In this document: positions 62,746-64,000 of the stretch, piece after piece
Numbering within the stretch: position 1 is the stretch's first letter
Layout of the letters: every line of letters begins with the position of its first letter
NCBI RefSeq assembly: GCF_041912895.1
Contig: NZ_JAYSGI010000001.1
Coordinates: forward strand, 620,001-684,000
Direction of reading: 5' to 3'
DNA: 64,000 nucleotides
From: Pelagerythrobacter sp041912895
GTDB lineage: Bacteria; Pseudomonadota; Alphaproteobacteria; Sphingomonadales; Sphingomonadaceae
Translations under genes and position numbers: made by a program
Notes under the pieces: model-generated
Told to the model about the DNA's origin: nothing
Databases searched by the model: none
Seen by the model: only the letters and a program-made list of their open reading frames with translations

Positions 62746-64000
62746 TCAGCCCTCGATGCGCGAGAAATCCGCCACGTTGTGCACTGCAGCACGAAAGCGT
62801 GCAAGCAGGTCGAGCCGATGCGCGCGCTTGTTTTCTTCATCGGCGTTTACCGTCACTTCTTCGAAGAACCGGTCGATCGGCGCGCGTAGCGAAGCCAGCG
62901 CGGCCATCGCGGCGGCGAAATCCTCCGCTTCGATCGCCTGTGCGGCGGCGGGTTCGGCGGCATCGAGCGCGTCCATCAGCGCCTTTTCCGCAGGCTCCGG
63001 CGCGTAGGACAACTCCTTTGCGTGACGGTCCGCCATCTTGGCGTCGATCACCGCCTTCATGTCGGGATCGTCGACGTTGGCGAGCGGGTCTTCCTCGCCG
63101 GTATGCGCGGGCTCGCCCTCGACGCCGTACCAATCCTCCTTCTTGAGGATATTGGCCGCGCGCTTGTACCCTGCGAGCAAGTTGGCGCCGTCCTCGGATT
63201 CCATGAAGGATTGCAGAGCGTTCACACGAGCCAGAAGCCGCACGAGGTCGTCTTCGTTCCCGAGCGCGAAGACTGCGTCGATGAGGTCGTGGCGGACGCC
63301 TGCCTCGCGTTGCTGGACTTTGAGGCGGTCGGCGAAGAAGTCGTGGAGGCTGCTAACGCCTTCCAATAAAGCCAGATAAATCGAGTTCACCCAGTGAATG
63401 GGTTTGCTCAGTTCATTGGACATATGCTCCTTGTTGACGAGATTCTCTTGGAATCTCCAAGCAGCGCCTTTCTCGGAAAATTGGAAGGGGCGGTCGGAGA
63501 CAGCAGCCACATACCAAGTCTCAATGAGCGAGAAGTCGGTCTCACCCAAGCGGCGATATTCTCTAATGGCAATGTGCTTCGAGAGGAGCTTGGCAACCGG
63601 CCTCGTCACCTCGTTGAGCGAGAGACGCAATTGTTGGTCAGACAAAACCCGAATGATTCCAAGCGCCGCACGCCGAAGCGCGAATGGATCTTTTGATCCG
63701 GTGGGCGTCTCGCCGATAGCAAAGAAGGCAACGACGGTATCCAGCTTGTCCGCCAGCGACACCGCCACCGTCACTGGCGCGGTCGGCACCTCGTCGCCCT
63801 GACCGACCGGCTTGTAGTGGTCGCGGATGGCATCAGCGACCTCGTCAGGCAGCCCCTCGGCGCGGGCGTAATAGCCGCCCATCAGCCCCTGCAACTCGGG
63901 GAATTCGCCGACCATCTCGGTGACGAGGTCGGCCTTGGCGAGGCGGGCGGCATCCTCCGCCATCTGCGCCAATTCTTCCTTTGTCACCCCGGCCCCCGAG
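62746..64000 (-). CDS. glyS: Glycine--tRNA ligase beta subunit, C-terminal part (truncated by window edge)
   Basis: The C-terminal ~417 residues of bacterial GlyRS beta, the tRNA-binding subunit of the alpha2beta2 enzyme. Diagnostic: GEFPELQGLMGGYYARAEG, VSLADKLDTVVAFFAIGETPTGSKDPFALRRAALGIIR, ADRLKVQQREAGVRHDLIDAVFALGNEDDLVRLLARVNALQSF and NLLAGYKRAANIL; the anticodon-binding DALR-like end follows. The 5' end lies beyond 64000; the GTG at 63987 is internal. An apparent extra ~60 residues with low GC between DPFALRR and FFADRLKVQ (about 63340-63640) is unusual. Confidence 0.93.
   Translation of the reverse strand, partial: SGAGVTKEELAQMAEDAARLAKADLVTEMVGEFPELQGLMGGYYARAEGLPDEVADAIRDHYKPVGQGDEVPTAPVTVAVSLADKLDTVVAFFAIGETPTGSKDPFALRRAALGIIRVLSDQQLRLSLNEVTRPVAKLLSKHIAIREYRRLGETDFSLIETWYVAAVSDRPFQFSEKGAAWRFQENLVNKEHMSNELSKPIHWVNSIYLALLEGVSSLHDFFADRLKVQQREAGVRHDLIDAVFALGNEDDLVRLLARVNALQSFMESEDGANLLAGYKRAANILKKEDWYGVEGEPAHTGEEDPLANVDDPDMKAVIDAKMADRHAKELSYAPEPAEKALMDALDAAEPAAAQAIEAEDFAAAMAALASLRAPIDRFFEEVTVNADEENKRAHRLDLLARFRAAVHNVADFSRIEG

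Overview
The window is high-GC DNA, densely coding on both strands, with no rRNA, tRNA, CRISPR array, transposase or prophage gene recognised. Gene content and order point to an alphaproteobacterium, most likely Sphingomonadales and plausibly Erythrobacteraceae. The indicators are PhaR, the clusters hrcA-grpE/rph-rdgB-hemW-xerC and dnaK-dnaJ, the pair glyS-ppdK, a short archaeal/eukaryotic-type ProRS, a 'vgr-related' HEMTH protein and a DUF6356 protein. This placement is inferred from family knowledge; no search was run.

Layout. 1-9.8 kb: a truncated universal stress protein, then a minus-strand run of rnr, two small DUF proteins, an M28 peptidase, proS, phaR with an operator-like repeat upstream, alr and an MFS transporter. 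9.8-16.2 kb: a NifU-like scaffold gene overlapping cvpA, radA, a divergent patatin-like lipase, a low-molecular-weight tyrosine phosphatase and dnaJ. 16.2-25 kb: dnaK with a near-perfect heat-shock promoter, a PCuAC lipoprotein, an HExxH protein, an IDO-like haem dioxygenase, a DUF885 peptidase, grpE, hrcA and a DUF6438 lipoprotein. 25-32.8 kb: rph, rdgB, hemW, xerC, a DedA protein, gshB, yraN, rsmI and a divergent LpoA-like lipoprotein. 32.8-39 kb: parE, an alpha/beta hydrolase, an ECF-like sigma factor with a membrane partner, a serine hydrolase and a MoxR ATPase.

39-43.8 kb is the most accessory-looking part of the core. A ccdAB toxin-antitoxin module and a soluble chemoreceptor-like protein lie between the MoxR ATPase and its probable VWA partner, followed by a DUF817 membrane protein. 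43.8-54 kb holds a Spinster-type MFS, a NamZ-like (DUF1343) protein coupled to a DOMON-like gene, tyrS, a PilZ protein, an EntS-like MFS overlapping cysK, an FAD/NAD(P) protein, a DUF6356 protein and a DAO-type oxidoreductase. 54-55.4 kb is a lower-GC islet with one DUF5677-like gene and 430 gene-free bases. The remainder is an acyl-CoA dehydrogenase with a MerR regulator, hisI, a structured gene-free stretch, comF, a methyltransferase, ppdK and a truncated glyS.

Most genes are housekeeping: RNA decay, protein folding, translation, DNA repair and topology, cell envelope. I did not find a convincing new multi-gene system. The leads most worth following are the split MoxR/VWA locus, the CcdB with a changed C-terminal tip, the low-GC insert-like segment in glyS, the structured stretch upstream of hisI, the lower-GC islet, and four related MITE/REP-like repeats.
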